NCBI RefSeq assembly: GCF_002214185.1
Contig: NZ_CP022161.1
Coordinates: forward strand, 5,339,486 to 5,403,485
Direction: 5' to 3'
Source: Streptomyces capitiformicae
GTDB lineage: Bacteria; Actinomycetota; Actinomycetes; Streptomycetales; Streptomycetaceae
Length of the DNA: 64,000 bases
The position numbers and the translations under genes were made by a program. The notes beneath the pieces were generated by a model. The model did no database searches, was not told where the DNA came from, and worked only from the letters and a program-made list of their open reading frames with translations. Shown one piece after another: positions 1 through 7,970 of the stretch (its first letter is position 1; each line of letters begins with the position of its first letter).

Positions 1-2
1 CC

Positions 3-203
3 ATCTACACCGCGCACCAGATGACCAGCTTCCACCTGGACGTCTCCCGGCCCGAAGGCCCCGTGCACTTCGCCGGAGAGCACACCTCCCTCAAGCACGC
101 CTGGATCGAGGGCGCCCTGGAGAGCGCCGTCCGCGCCGCCATCGCCGTCCACCAGGCCCCGCCGGTCACCACCCCGGGCCCGGACGGGGAGGGCCGCTCA
201 TGA
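3..203 (+). CDS. flavin amine oxidase, C-terminal fragment (window edge)
   Basis: Only the last 66 codons lie in the window; the frame is open from base 3 and the true start is upstream. The stretch ending [20 protein letters not shown] is typical of the C-terminal FAD-binding end of flavin monoamine or L-amino-acid oxidases, where GEHT contacts FAD and the [13 protein letters not shown] helix follows. Family members oxidise amines or amino acids to imines, releasing H2O2. The TGA overlaps the ATG of the next gene by four bases (ATGA), so the two are translationally coupled. An amino-acid substrate would give the 2-keto acid that the neighbouring decarboxylase could use; that link is inference. 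Confidence 0.8.
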   Translation: MYTAHQMTSFHLDVSRPEGPVHFAGEHTSLKHAWIEGALESAVRAAIAVHQAPPVTTPGPDGEGRS

Positions 204-2074
204 CCGCGATCACCTCCGGGACCGCGATCACCCCTGGGTGCACGGTCGCCCGCTATCTCGCCCTGCGCCTGGCCGAGTTGGGCATCACCCACCTCTTCGG
301 CGTCCCCGGCAACCACCTCGGCCCCTTCTTGACCACCCTGCGGGCCGAGGGCGACATCGAGTGGGTCGGCACCCCCACCGAGGGCGGCGCGGGCCAGGCC
401 GCCGACGCCTACGCCCGGATCCACGGCGTCGGCGCGGCCGCGGTCACCTACAGTGTGGGCGCGTTCAACCTGCTCAACGCCTGCGGTGGCGCCTACGTCG
501 AGCAGGTCCCGCTCGTCGCCGTCAACGCTTCCCCGCCCTACGAGCAGTGGCAGAACTACCGCGCCCTCGGCCTGCTCACCTCCCACATGAGCCCCCGCCC
601 GGAGAGCAACCTGGACGTCTACCGGCAGGTCACCGTGGACGCGCAGGTCATCTCCAACCCGGGCCTCGCCCCCGCCCAGATCGACGCCGCGCTCACCGCG
701 TGCCTCTCCGAGCGCAGGCCGGTCTACCTGGAGGTCATGGAGGACCTGTGGGACGAGCCCTGCGCCGAGCCCGGGGAGCCGATCATCCGCCGCGAGCGGC
801 CGTTCAGCGCGCGCAACCAGCTGATGCTGGACCACGCCGTGAACGCGATCCTCACCCTGGTCGAGGAGCACCCCGGCCCGGACGGAACGCCCCGCCCCAT
901 CGTCTGGGCCGGCGAGGAGATCGACCGGTTCCGCCTGGGCGGGCAGCTCACCGACCTGGTGGAGGGAACCGGCGTGCCGTTCTGCACCACTGTCGGCGCC
1001 AAGGCCGTCGTCGACGAGGACCTGCCGCAGTTCCACGGCGTCTACAACGGCCACGCCAGCCACCCGGACGTGCACGGCGTCTTCAAGGACTGGGCCACCT
1101 GCCGGATCGGGCTCGGCGCCTGGTCCACGTCGAAGAACCTCGGCGGCGAGCAGTGCGTCGGCGGCGACTGGGTGATGGCCGCGAACGGCGGCGTCAGTGT
1201 CGGCAGCTCCTACTTCCCCGACGTCCAGCTCGAACAACTCCTGCCCGCCCTCCAGGACGCGCTGGTGAAGCGCTACGGCTCCGGGGGGCTGGCCGCCGAC
1301 TACTACGCCGAGGCCCATGCCCATCTGGGGGAGTCCGTCGACCGCCCCGCCGGCCTGGAGCAGTACCGCGCCTCGCTCCGCACCAGCGGCTCACGGTCCC
1401 GGCACGCCGAACGGCTCACCTACGACGGCGTGTTCGACCGGATCAACCACTTCCTGGGCCACGAGACCCGGCAGGACTGGACGGTCGTCTCCGACGCCGC
1501 GTTCTCCCTCATCGGCTCGATGAACCTGTCCCTGTCCGCGGGCGGGTTCCTGTCGCAGGTCAGCTGGCTGTCCATCGGCTGGTCGGTCGGCGCGGCCACC
1601 GGCGCCGCGCTCGCCCCCGAGCGCGGGCAGGCCCGCCCGATGGTGTTCGTCGGCGACGGCGCCTTCCAGGAGACCTGTCAGGAGATCTCCACCCACACCA
1701 GGCTCGGGCTGCGGTCGGTGGTGTTCGTCATGGACAACGGACACTTCTACGGCATCGAACAGATGCTGGTGCACCCCGCCTACTACGCGGACGACCAAGG
1801 GGCCTCCCACGACCCCGACTTCTACAACGTCCTCCACCCCTGGCACTACGACCGTCTCGCGGCCGTCTTCGCCGCCAAGGAGACCCCGGCGAACGGGATC
1901 ACCATCGCCCACACCTCCGAACTGGACGACCTTCTGACCCGCCTCACCGACCCGACCGACCCCGTCAACGCCGGACCGCTGCTGGTCCGCGTCCGCCTGC
2001 ACCGGCACGACTACCCGCGTGCGATGGCCTACAAGGTGAAAGTCAACAACTCGAAAGGGGCAGGAAATGGCTGA
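200..2074 (+). CDS. thiamine-diphosphate-dependent 2-keto-acid decarboxylase-like enzyme
   Basis: The 624-residue protein has the three-domain layout of the pyruvate decarboxylase/acetolactate synthase superfamily. An N-terminal Pyr domain carries the likely cofactor-activating Glu at E61 in the [15 protein letters not shown] segment. A middle TPP-M domain follows, and a C-terminal PP domain has GDG at 485-487 and an Asn at 513 (DNGHFYGIE), matching the GDG-x(24-27)-N diphosphate/Mg motif. Length fits keto-acid decarboxylases (550-620). It overlaps the upstream amine oxidase (ATGA) and the downstream AidA-like gene by 8 bases, so all three probably form one operon. A likely role is decarboxylation of the 2-keto acid from amino-acid oxidation to an aldehyde. 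Carboligase activity is an alternative; the substrate is not evident. Confidence 0.8.
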   Translation: MTAITSGTAITPGCTVARYLALRLAELGITHLFGVPGNHLGPFLTTLRAEGDIEWVGTPTEGGAGQAADAYARIHGVGAAAVTYSVGAFNLLNACGGAYVEQVPLVAVNASPPYEQWQNYRALGLLTSHMSPRPESNLDVYRQVTVDAQVISNPGLAPAQIDAALTACLSERRPVYLEVMEDLWDEPCAEPGEPIIRRERPFSARNQLMLDHAVNAILTLVEEHPGPDGTPRPIVWAGEEIDRFRLGGQLTDLVEGTGVPFCTTVGAKAVVDEDLPQFHGVYNGHASHPDVHGVFKDWATCRIGLGAWSTSKNLGGEQCVGGDWVMAANGGVSVGSSYFPDVQLEQLLPALQDALVKRYGSGGLAADYYAEAHAHLGESVDRPAGLEQYRASLRTSGSRSRHAERLTYDGVFDRINHFLGHETRQDWTVVSDAAFSLIGSMNLSLSAGGFLSQVSWLSIGWSVGAATGAALAPERGQARPMVFVGDGAFQETCQEISTHTRLGLRSVVFVMDNGHFYGIEQMLVHPAYYADDQGASHDPDFYNVLHPWHYDRLAAVFAAKETPANGITIAHTSELDDLLTRLTDPTDPVNAGPLLVRVRLHRHDYPRAMAYKVKVNNSKGAGNG

Positions 2075-2576
2075 TCTCAACGTACTGATCGCGTTCGACG
2101 CGGCCACGATCGTCGAGCAGAATCCCAACGCGTCGAGGAACCCGGACGCGCCGACGTACGCCGACCACAGCCTCATCTACATGACGACGCGCCACGATCA
2201 CATCGTCGGCACATCGGGGGCCGAATTGAACCTCCGGGCAGAACCCGGGGACAGCATCAGGTGGCGGGAGACGACGATCTCGCTCGGCAGCGACTACAAG
2301 GCACTGCTGTACAAGTACGTGAGCAGCGACACCGGCCACCAGCTCATCAGGACTCCGGAGATCGAAGTGATCGACGGCGTCTATCCGATGCCGCAGGAGG
2401 GGTCCGAGGGCAGGCCGGAATTCGTGACACAGAACTACCAGGACCACTACTGGCGGACGACCGTCAAAAAGCCGGGCAAGGTCGTGTACCACTTCTACTT
2501 CCAGATCCTGGACCGCCACCGCCAATTGAAGGGGTACTTCCAGTGGGACCCCTTCATCACCATCGAGAATCCCTGA
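2067..2576 (+). CDS. AidA/PixA-family inclusion-body-type protein
   Basis: A 169-residue protein beginning [18 protein letters not shown], with a DAPTYADHSLIYMTT segment, an IRWRETTISL segment and a C-terminal YHFYFQILDRHRQLKGYFQWDPFITI. These are the conserved blocks of the AidA/PixA family, found in Xenorhabdus inclusion-body protein PixA and in quorum-regulated AidA of Burkholderia/Ralstonia. Their biochemical role is unknown. No signal peptide or membrane segment is visible. The start lies 8 bases inside the decarboxylase gene, behind a GGGGCAGG Shine-Dalgarno. The 3' end overlaps the converging acetyltransferase gene by 20 bases. Fixed linkage to an oxidase and a decarboxylase is unusual for this family. 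Confidence 0.8.
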   Translation: MADLNVLIAFDAATIVEQNPNASRNPDAPTYADHSLIYMTTRHDHIVGTSGAELNLRAEPGDSIRWRETTISLGSDYKALLYKYVSSDTGHQLIRTPEIEVIDGVYPMPQEGSEGRPEFVTQNYQDHYWRTTVKKPGKVVYHFYFQILDRHRQLKGYFQWDPFITIENP

Positions 2577-3057
2577 CGACGACGCCGGACACTTCGGCGA
2601 CCACCTCACCCTGGTCCTCCTCGGTGGTGGACACGGGCCGGAATCCCAGTGAGGCGTAAAGGCGCTCGGCGGCGGTGTTGTCCGGGTCGTACGACAGGCG
2701 GAGGACCTCACAGTCCGTACGGTCCGCCAGCCATCGCATCAGGGTCCGCGCCGCCGCCCGCCCGACCCCCTTGCCCTGTTCGGCGGCATCGATCAGCATG
2801 CCGCCGATCCAGTACGAACCGTCCTCGTCACGCCCCCACATGACATGCCCCACCACGGTGTCATCGGCGCACACCGCGAGCGAGTTCCATACGCCCTCGC
2901 GGAGGGACAGGAGGAGGTAGCGGGCGGCCAGCGCGGGAACGAACCGGCGTTGGCCGTCCAGCGGGGCGACATCCGCGACGGCGCGCCAGTTCTGGTCGTC
3001 CACGTCATGCAGGGCGATCTGTCGCCCAACGCCGTCCAGCAGCCTGAGAGTGATCAT
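2557..3057 (-). CDS. GNAT-family N-acetyltransferase
   Basis: The 166-residue protein has a GNAT fold. The central WIGGMLIDAAEQGKGVGRAAARTL holds the Q/R-x-x-G-x-G/A acetyl-CoA pyrophosphate loop, and NTAAERLYASLGFRPV is the C-terminal motif B seen in acetyltransferases of small amines, amino acids or proteins. The acceptor cannot be read from sequence. Its ATG overlaps the TGA of the upstream DUF397 gene (ATGA at 3054-3057), so it is the third gene of a regulator/DUF397/acetyltransferase operon. Its end overlaps the converging AidA-like gene by 20 bases. A role in modifying the neighbouring regulatory proteins is only a guess. Confidence 0.8.
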   Translation of the reverse strand: MITLRLLDGVGRQIALHDVDDQNWRAVADVAPLDGQRRFVPALAARYLLLSLREGVWNSLAVCADDTVVGHVMWGRDEDGSYWIGGMLIDAAEQGKGVGRAAARTLMRWLADRTDCEVLRLSYDPDNTAAERLYASLGFRPVSTTEEDQGEVVAEVSGVVVRDSRW

Positions 3058-3311
3058 GCAGGCAGGCTACGGGCTTCCTCGGTTGCGAGGAACGTGGTCC
3101 AGGCGGTGGGGGAGAGGGTGAGGTGGGGGCCGGTGGGGTTCTTGGAGTCGCGGATGTGGATGGTGTGGGGGCAGGGGGATATCTCGACGCATTCGCCGCC
3201 CTCGCCGCTGCTGTGGGATGACTTGCGCCAGGTGTAGGCGGCTTCGACGCATTCGCCGCCAGCGCCACTGCTGTGGCTGGACTTGAACCAGTTGAGTCGC
3301 TCAGTGCTCAC
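3054..3311 (-). CDS. DUF397 domain protein with duplicated N-terminal motif
   Basis: The 85-residue protein opens LNWFKSSHSSGAGGECVEAA and then repeats the block as WRKSSHSSGEGGECVEIS before the usual DSKNPTGPHLTLSPTAWTTFL C-terminus. DUF397 proteins are short actinobacterial partners of XRE/DUF5753 regulators (as in whiJ-type and bldB-related loci) and normally carry one such SSHS.. motif, so the motif is duplicated here. The GTG start overlaps the stop of the upstream regulator gene (GTGA at 3308-3311), and its own stop overlaps the acetyltransferase start. It probably modulates the upstream DNA-binding protein; this follows from family knowledge, not direct evidence. Confidence 0.85.
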   Translation of the reverse strand: MSTERLNWFKSSHSSGAGGECVEAAYTWRKSSHSSGEGGECVEISPCPHTIHIRDSKNPTGPHLTLSPTAWTTFLATEEARSLPA

Positions 3312-4174
3312 AGCTCCCCCAGCATCTTCTCGATCAGCGCCCGGGACTCCATCGGGTTGAGCGCCAGCGCGCGCATGATCCCATAGCGGTCGGCGATTTG
3401 TCGTACGCCTTCAGTGTCGGTGACCAGGCGGGGGTAGCCCTGCCCTTCCGTGTACGCCACCTGCCCATGTCCTTTGGGCGTCAACAGGTTGAACGCGCTG
3501 TCCAGGTTGGGGTGTTCCTCGCGGCAGGTCGGCATCACCTGGATCTCAATGTTGCGCATACTCCCGAAGCGCAGCAGGTTCCGCAGTTGCTCCTGGTGGA
3601 CAGCTCGTCCGCCGATCGGCCGTTGCAGCACAACCTCCTCCAGGACGTAGCTGCACATCGGTGGAGGCCAGCCCTCGAAGATCTGCTGGCGGGCCATTCG
3701 GTCGGCCACGCGCGTCTCGATGGTCTCGGCGCTCAGCAGTGGGCGCCACTGAGAGAAGACCGCCCGCGCATACTCCTCCGTCTGCAACAACCCTGGCACC
3801 CCCTGGTTGGCATAGAAGTGCAGCTCAACCGCCTCCGCCTCCAACCCGGCGTAACTCCGGTACCACTCCGGATGCCGCGTCCGCGCCTTCTTCATCCCCT
3901 CCTTGATCTCGGGGATCATCGCCTTCAACAGCCCCCCGGCATCGAGAAGTTCATCCGCCTTCTCCAACACCTCGGGCCGAGCCACCCGCACCCCCCGCTC
4001 CATCGCCCCGATCGCGTCCGGCCCGTACCCCAACGCCTCCCCCAACTCCTTCTGTGTCAGCCCCGCCCGCTCCCGCAGTAGCTTCAACAGCTTGCCGACC
4101 GCCGTGAACAGCCCGGTCGTACCGTCGGCCTCAGCCGGAGTCTCCGGCCGCCGTTCACTCGCCTCATCCGCCAT
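3308..4174 (-). CDS. XRE-family HTH regulator with DUF5753 domain (WhiJ-like)
   Basis: 288 residues from the ATG at 4174, chosen because GAGGTGAG lies about 9 bases upstream; an in-frame extension to 4234 has poorer support. Residues about 28-80 (LLKLLRERAGLTQKELGEAL and onward) form a lambda-repressor-type helix-turn-helix. Residues about 100-285 match DUF5753, with VELHFYANQGVPGLLQTEEY and a C-terminal DRYGIMRALALNPMESRALI. Such regulators act with DUF397 partners in Streptomyces development and secondary-metabolism control. The gene heads an overlapping three-gene minus-strand operon and diverges from the anti-sigma-like ATPase at 4304, leaving a 129-bp shared promoter region. Confidence 0.88.
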   Translation of the reverse strand: MADEASERRPETPAEADGTTGLFTAVGKLLKLLRERAGLTQKELGEALGYGPDAIGAMERGVRVARPEVLEKADELLDAGGLLKAMIPEIKEGMKKARTRHPEWYRSYAGLEAEAVELHFYANQGVPGLLQTEEYARAVFSQWRPLLSAETIETRVADRMARQQIFEGWPPPMCSYVLEEVVLQRPIGGRAVHQEQLRNLLRFGSMRNIEIQVMPTCREEHPNLDSAFNLLTPKGHGQVAYTEGQGYPRLVTDTEGVRQIADRYGIMRALALNPMESRALIEKMLGEL

Positions 4175-4303
4175 CGATCCCGCCCTCACCTCGTCGTGGT
4201 CACGGCCGACGAGCCGACGCCTCGCGCACCGCACCCATACGGCTACCTAGCGTCGCGCCGTCGTACCTGGTCAGACTAGAACCGGACGACCACGCTGAGT
4301 GAC

Positions 4304-4735
4304 ATGAATTCGGAAACCACCACCGTCCTCGGTGAATTCAGGCAACTCTTCACTCCCAGCCGCCGAGGCGCCCGACTCGCGCGAAGGGCCGTCGCCCGGC
4401 GGCTGCACGCCTGGGGCATCCCCCAGGGGAGCGAGGTGTACGACAGCGCGGTGCTGGTCGCCGCCGAGCTGGTGACGAACGCGGCCATGCACGGGTACGT
4501 CACCGGGCACAGCTTTCTGCTGAAGGTGGTGTGGATGACCGGCACCGTACGTATCGAGGTGGCCGACGCCTGCGAGACGCGGCGGCCGAAAACGCTGCGG
4601 TCGGAGCCCGAGGCCGAGTCCGGGCGGGGGCTGTTGATCGTCGAGGCCCTCGCCGACAAGTGGGGCGTCGAGGACCGCGACCTGGGCAAGATCGTGTGGG
4701 CCGAGCTGAGCGCCAGTATCAGCACCAGCCCGTAA
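4304..4735 (+). CDS. anti-sigma-factor-like ATP-binding protein (HATPase_c)
   Basis: The 143-residue protein is a stand-alone GHKL ATPase domain of the RsbW/SpoIIAB type. The N box is LVAAELVTNAAMHG, the G1-like box is RIEVADACE, and GRGLLIVEALADKWGV forms the G2 region. These small proteins are abundant in Streptomyces and often sit beside XRE/DUF397 pairs, as here with the divergent operon at 2557-4174. They either act as anti-sigma kinases or modulate partner regulators. No cognate sigma factor or anti-anti-sigma gene is in the window. Confidence 0.85.
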   Translation: MNSETTTVLGEFRQLFTPSRRGARLARRAVARRLHAWGIPQGSEVYDSAVLVAAELVTNAAMHGYVTGHSFLLKVVWMTGTVRIEVADACETRRPKTLRSEPEAESGRGLLIVEALADKWGVEDRDLGKIVWAELSASISTSP

Positions 4736-4816
4736 GTGAGGGCCGCCCGAGTGAATGTTCTGCCGATGGGTCCGTATGGAAATCCTCTCGGCGAAGTGGA
4801 TCGACATACTGAGTGA

Positions 4817-7228
4817 ATGCGGACGCAGAAGAAGATTCCCGCCCTGATTCACCAAACCTGGAAAGACGCCGACGTACCGGCCCAATGGAAGAAATGGGCT
4901 GACTCCTGGCGCCGACACCACCCCGGCTGGGGATACCGCCTGTGGACCGACTCCGACAATCGCGCATTCCTCCAGGAGCACTATCCCTGGTTCCTGCCCA
5001 TCTACGACGGCTACGCGGAACCGATCATGCGGGCCGACGCAATTCGCTATTTCCTGCTCGACCATTTCGGCGGGCTCTACGTGGATCTGGACTTCGAGTG
5101 CCTGAGCCCGGTCGAGGGAATCCTTGACGGGCACGAACTCGTCCTCGGCTGCGAGCCCCAGGCGCACACAGGGCTACTGCTGGCCCGCCAGCGCGGATTC
5201 AGCCGCATCGTCGGCAACGCGTTCATCGCGTCACGGCCGGGCCACCCCTTCTGGGCCCATGTGCACCGCCAGTTGGTCGGCGCCCACAGAATGCCCGGAG
5301 CGCTGGACGTCACGGGCCCCTTCTTCCTCACCAGAGCGATCGACAGCGCCCCGGAACCTGCCTCGATCGCCTCGATCACGATCCTCGGACCGGAGGTCCT
5401 GTACCCCGAGGTGAGCCCGTACGCGCAGGAGCTGTTCGGCCCGCAGGAAGCCGACTATGAGCGTGCGTACGCCGTGCACCACTGGTCCGGCAGCTGGGTG
5501 CGCGACTCCCCTGCGACTCCCCGGACATCGGCCGGCAAACGGTTCCCGTTCTGGGCGAGCCAGGAACTGCAACCGCTCGCCGACGGCCTGCTCAACCTGG
5601 ACGCGCAACGCCGCCGCTGGGCCTCGGGCGCGCCCGCGCCGACGGTGTCCTGCCTGATGGTGACGAAGGATCGCTCGTCGACGGCCCGCCGCGCGATCGC
5701 GTGCTTCCGTACGCAGACCTACCCCAACCTGGAACTGGTCGTCGTGGAGGACGGCACGGACGACGCCCTTGAGCAGCACATTCACGAGCTGGACGACCCG
5801 AGGATCCGCCATCACCGGCTCCCCTCGGAGGGGCGGACGCTGGGTGAACTGCGCAACGAGGCGGTGGACCGGGCCACCGGGCCGTACGTATCCCAGTGGG
5901 ACGACGACGACCTGTACGACCCGGAGCGGATCGAGACACAGATGGCGGCGATCCTCTCGCTCGGCGCCGAAGCCTGCTTCCTCGCCCGTGAACGGCTGTG
6001 GTGGCCCGCTCGCCACAAGCTCGCGATCTCCTGCGCGCGCCTGTGGGAAGGATCGATGGTGTGCGCCAAGGACCGCCTCCCGCGCTACCCGGCACTGCGC
6101 CGGGGCGAGGACACCCCGGTGGCGGAGGAGGTGGCCCGTACCTGCCGGGTGGTATCGGTCGACGCACCCGAGCTGTACACCTACGTATGTCACGGCGGCA
6201 ACACGTTCAACGAAGCCCACTTCGCGGAGCACTTCGACGTGGCGACCCAGATCTGGTCCGAACCGGGCGCGTACGCCGAGCGGTTGCTCGCGATGGCGAC
6301 CCGGCTGCCGATCGGGCCGGAGGACATCGCCCACGCCGAGAACGGTGCCGCCACCCGACCCTCCGGGCAGGGTGGACGGACGGCCACAGCCCTCGAACCC
6401 GCCCCGGGCCCGGCGACCGAGCGACCCACGGTCCTGGTGCTCACCCCTCTCAAGGACGCGGCCGCGTTCCTGCCGGGCTATCTGGAGAACCTTCGCGCCC
6501 TGGACTACCCGCGCGAGGCGATCTCGCTGGGGCTGCTGGAGGGCGACAGCAAGGACACGACGCCGGATCTGCTCCGACAGGTCCTGCCCGGACTCGAGGC
6601 GGAGTTCCGGCGGGTCACCCTCGTACACCGTGACTTCGGCCTCCAACTGGCGGGCCCCCGCTGGGAGCCCGGCGTCCAGCGCCGACGCCGCTCGGTGCTG
6701 GCCAAGGTGCGCAACCATCTGCTCTCCCGAGCCCTCACCGACGAGGAGTGGGTGCTGTGGCTCGATGTGGATGTCACCGGCTACCCGGCCGACCTCGTCC
6801 AACGCCTGCTCGGAGCGGGCAAGGACATCGTCGTCCCGCACTGTGCCACCACGGCCGGTGGACCCACGTACGACCTCAACACCTTCGTCCTGCACCCCAG
6901 GGCCGGCACGCTCAACTGGTCCCAGTGGCTGCGCGACGGGATTCTGCAGCCGCCCAGGGGGTTCGGCCGGGTCTACCTCGACGAACTGCGCGGGCAGGGG
7001 CTCATCCGCGTCGACTCGGTCGGCGGCACCACCCTGCTGGTACGCGCCGACCTTCACCGGGACGGTCTGATCTTCCCCTCCTTCCCGTATCAGCACCTCA
7101 TCGAGACCGAAGGTCTGGCCGCGATGGCCCGGGACATGGGCACTGCCTGCTGGGCGCTGCCCGACCTGGAAGTGCTGCACCCGCACCACGCCGACGTCGC
7201 CGAACCGCTCGTACACCACATGGAGTAA
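4817..7228 (+). CDS. three-domain glycosyltransferase: Och1-like + GT2 + Anp1/Mnn9-like
   Basis: The 803-residue protein fuses three glycosyltransferase modules. Residues about 6-240 resemble the GT32/Och1 mannosyltransferase family (IPALIHQTWKD, then MRADAIRYFLLDHFGGLYVD with the DxD at D90-D92). Residues about 275-470 form a GT2 domain (VSCLMVTKDR, then WDDDDLYDPERIE at 361-373). Residues about 537-795 resemble the Anp1/Mnn9 (GT62) mannan-polymerase family (VLVLTPLKDAAAFLPGYLEN, LEGDSKDTT, WVLWLDVDVTGYPADLV with DxD at D650-D652). No membrane segment or signal peptide is visible, so it should act in the cytosol with nucleotide sugars. A secreted repeat protein and another GT2 gene follow on the same strand. 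The ATG has only a weak ribosome site (TGAG). Substrates are unknown. Confidence 0.85.
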   Translation: MRTQKKIPALIHQTWKDADVPAQWKKWADSWRRHHPGWGYRLWTDSDNRAFLQEHYPWFLPIYDGYAEPIMRADAIRYFLLDHFGGLYVDLDFECLSPVEGILDGHELVLGCEPQAHTGLLLARQRGFSRIVGNAFIASRPGHPFWAHVHRQLVGAHRMPGALDVTGPFFLTRAIDSAPEPASIASITILGPEVLYPEVSPYAQELFGPQEADYERAYAVHHWSGSWVRDSPATPRTSAGKRFPFWASQELQPLADGLLNLDAQRRRWASGAPAPTVSCLMVTKDRSSTARRAIACFRTQTYPNLELVVVEDGTDDALEQHIHELDDPRIRHHRLPSEGRTLGELRNEAVDRATGPYVSQWDDDDLYDPERIETQMAAILSLGAEACFLARERLWWPARHKLAISCARLWEGSMVCAKDRLPRYPALRRGEDTPVAEEVARTCRVVSVDAPELYTYVCHGGNTFNEAHFAEHFDVATQIWSEPGAYAERLLAMATRLPIGPEDIAHAENGAATRPSGQGGRTATALEPAPGPATERPTVLVLTPLKDAAAFLPGYLENLRALDYPREAISLGLLEGDSKDTTPDLLRQVLPGLEAEFRRVTLVHRDFGLQLAGPRWEPGVQRRRRSVLAKVRNHLLSRALTDEEWVLWLDVDVTGYPADLVQRLLGAGKDIVVPHCATTAGGPTYDLNTFVLHPRAGTLNWSQWLRDGILQPPRGFGRVYLDELRGQGLIRVDSVGGTTLLVRADLHRDGLIFPSFPYQHLIETEGLAAMARDMGTACWALPDLEVLHPHHADVAEPLVHHME

Positions 7229-7335
7229 TCACGTTGGCACGGTAAGTAATTGAATCCTACGGTGGGACTACTGCCCCTGCGTGGAGTTCACACGCCCAGC
7301 GGGCAGCTCCCAGACCCCGAAAGAAAGGTCCCACC

Positions 7336-7869
7336 GTGAAAGCCCGCCTCATGTCCTCCCTGGCCCTCCCTGCCGCACTGGCGACCGCCGGACTGCTCAA
7401 CACGGCGGAGGCTGCCTACGCGACCGCCCCCGGTTCGGAGGCGACGACAGCGTCGGCTCCCTACGCGTACCAGGGCCAGCCGATAAGCGGCGACGTCACC
7501 CTCACGTCCGCGGACGGGCACCCCTGCACGCCCATCGGAAACGTCACCGTCACCGACTACGGGCACTGCTGCACGCCCGTGGGCAACGTGACCATCACCG
7601 ACTACAACGTCTGCTGCACGCCGGTGGCCAACATGACCATCTGTGACTACGGGCACCACAAGGAGCACGGACACGGCCACCACGAGTACGGCAAGCACGA
7701 GTACGGCAAGCACGAGAATGGCAAGCACGAGAATGGCAAGCACGAGAATGGCAAGCACGAGAACGGCAAGCACGAGAACGGCAAGCACGAGAACGGCAAG
7801 TACGAGAACGGCAAGCACGACCACCACGACCATGAGCACGACCATGGGCGTCAACTGCGCCTCAGCTAG
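7336..7869 (+). CDS. secreted His/Asn-rich repeat protein
   Basis: The 177-residue protein starts at a GTG behind GAAAGGT. It has a Sec-type signal peptide (hydrophobic MSSLALPAALATAGLL, probable cleavage after AEA or AYA near residue 26-29). Mature residues about 60-106 hold three near-identical blocks of the form CTPxxNxTxxDY, with paired cysteines in the second and third, each carrying an N-x-T tripeptide. A charged tail follows with eight HExGK units (two HEYGK, six HENGK), then a YENGK unit, and a terminal HDHHDHEHDHG cluster. The histidine clusters suggest metal binding, and the cysteines suggest disulfides. I recognise no named family. Glycosyltransferase genes flank it on both sides, so it is a candidate glycoprotein; that is inference from position only. 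Confidence 0.7.
   Translation: MKARLMSSLALPAALATAGLLNTAEAAYATAPGSEATTASAPYAYQGQPISGDVTLTSADGHPCTPIGNVTVTDYGHCCTPVGNVTITDYNVCCTPVANMTICDYGHHKEHGHGHHEYGKHEYGKHENGKHENGKHENGKHENGKHENGKHENGKYENGKHDHHDHEHDHGRQLRLS
7684..7818 (+). repeat. 15-bp in-frame coding tandem repeat (HENGK units)
   Basis: About nine head-to-tail 15-bp units encode the (K)HE(Y/N)G period. The central units are identical except for the AAT/AAC wobble in the Asn codon and TAC versus AAC/AAT at the variable position. The near identity suggests recent expansion by slippage or unequal crossing-over; unit number probably varies between strains without breaking the frame. Confidence 0.85.
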
Positions 7870-7970
7870 CGCATGATCCGGCTGGTCTGCCGCGACGTGG
7901 TCCTCTAACAGGACTGGGGGGGCGTCGGCATTCCATTCATCCCGTTCCGTTCCGAAGCGAAAGACGGCGC

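Noticed and set aside
5..1324. Long open frame on the minus strand opposite the ThDP enzyme gene
   Set aside because: Composition and lack of motifs fit a GC-rich shadow frame; the plus-strand ThDP motifs are unambiguous.
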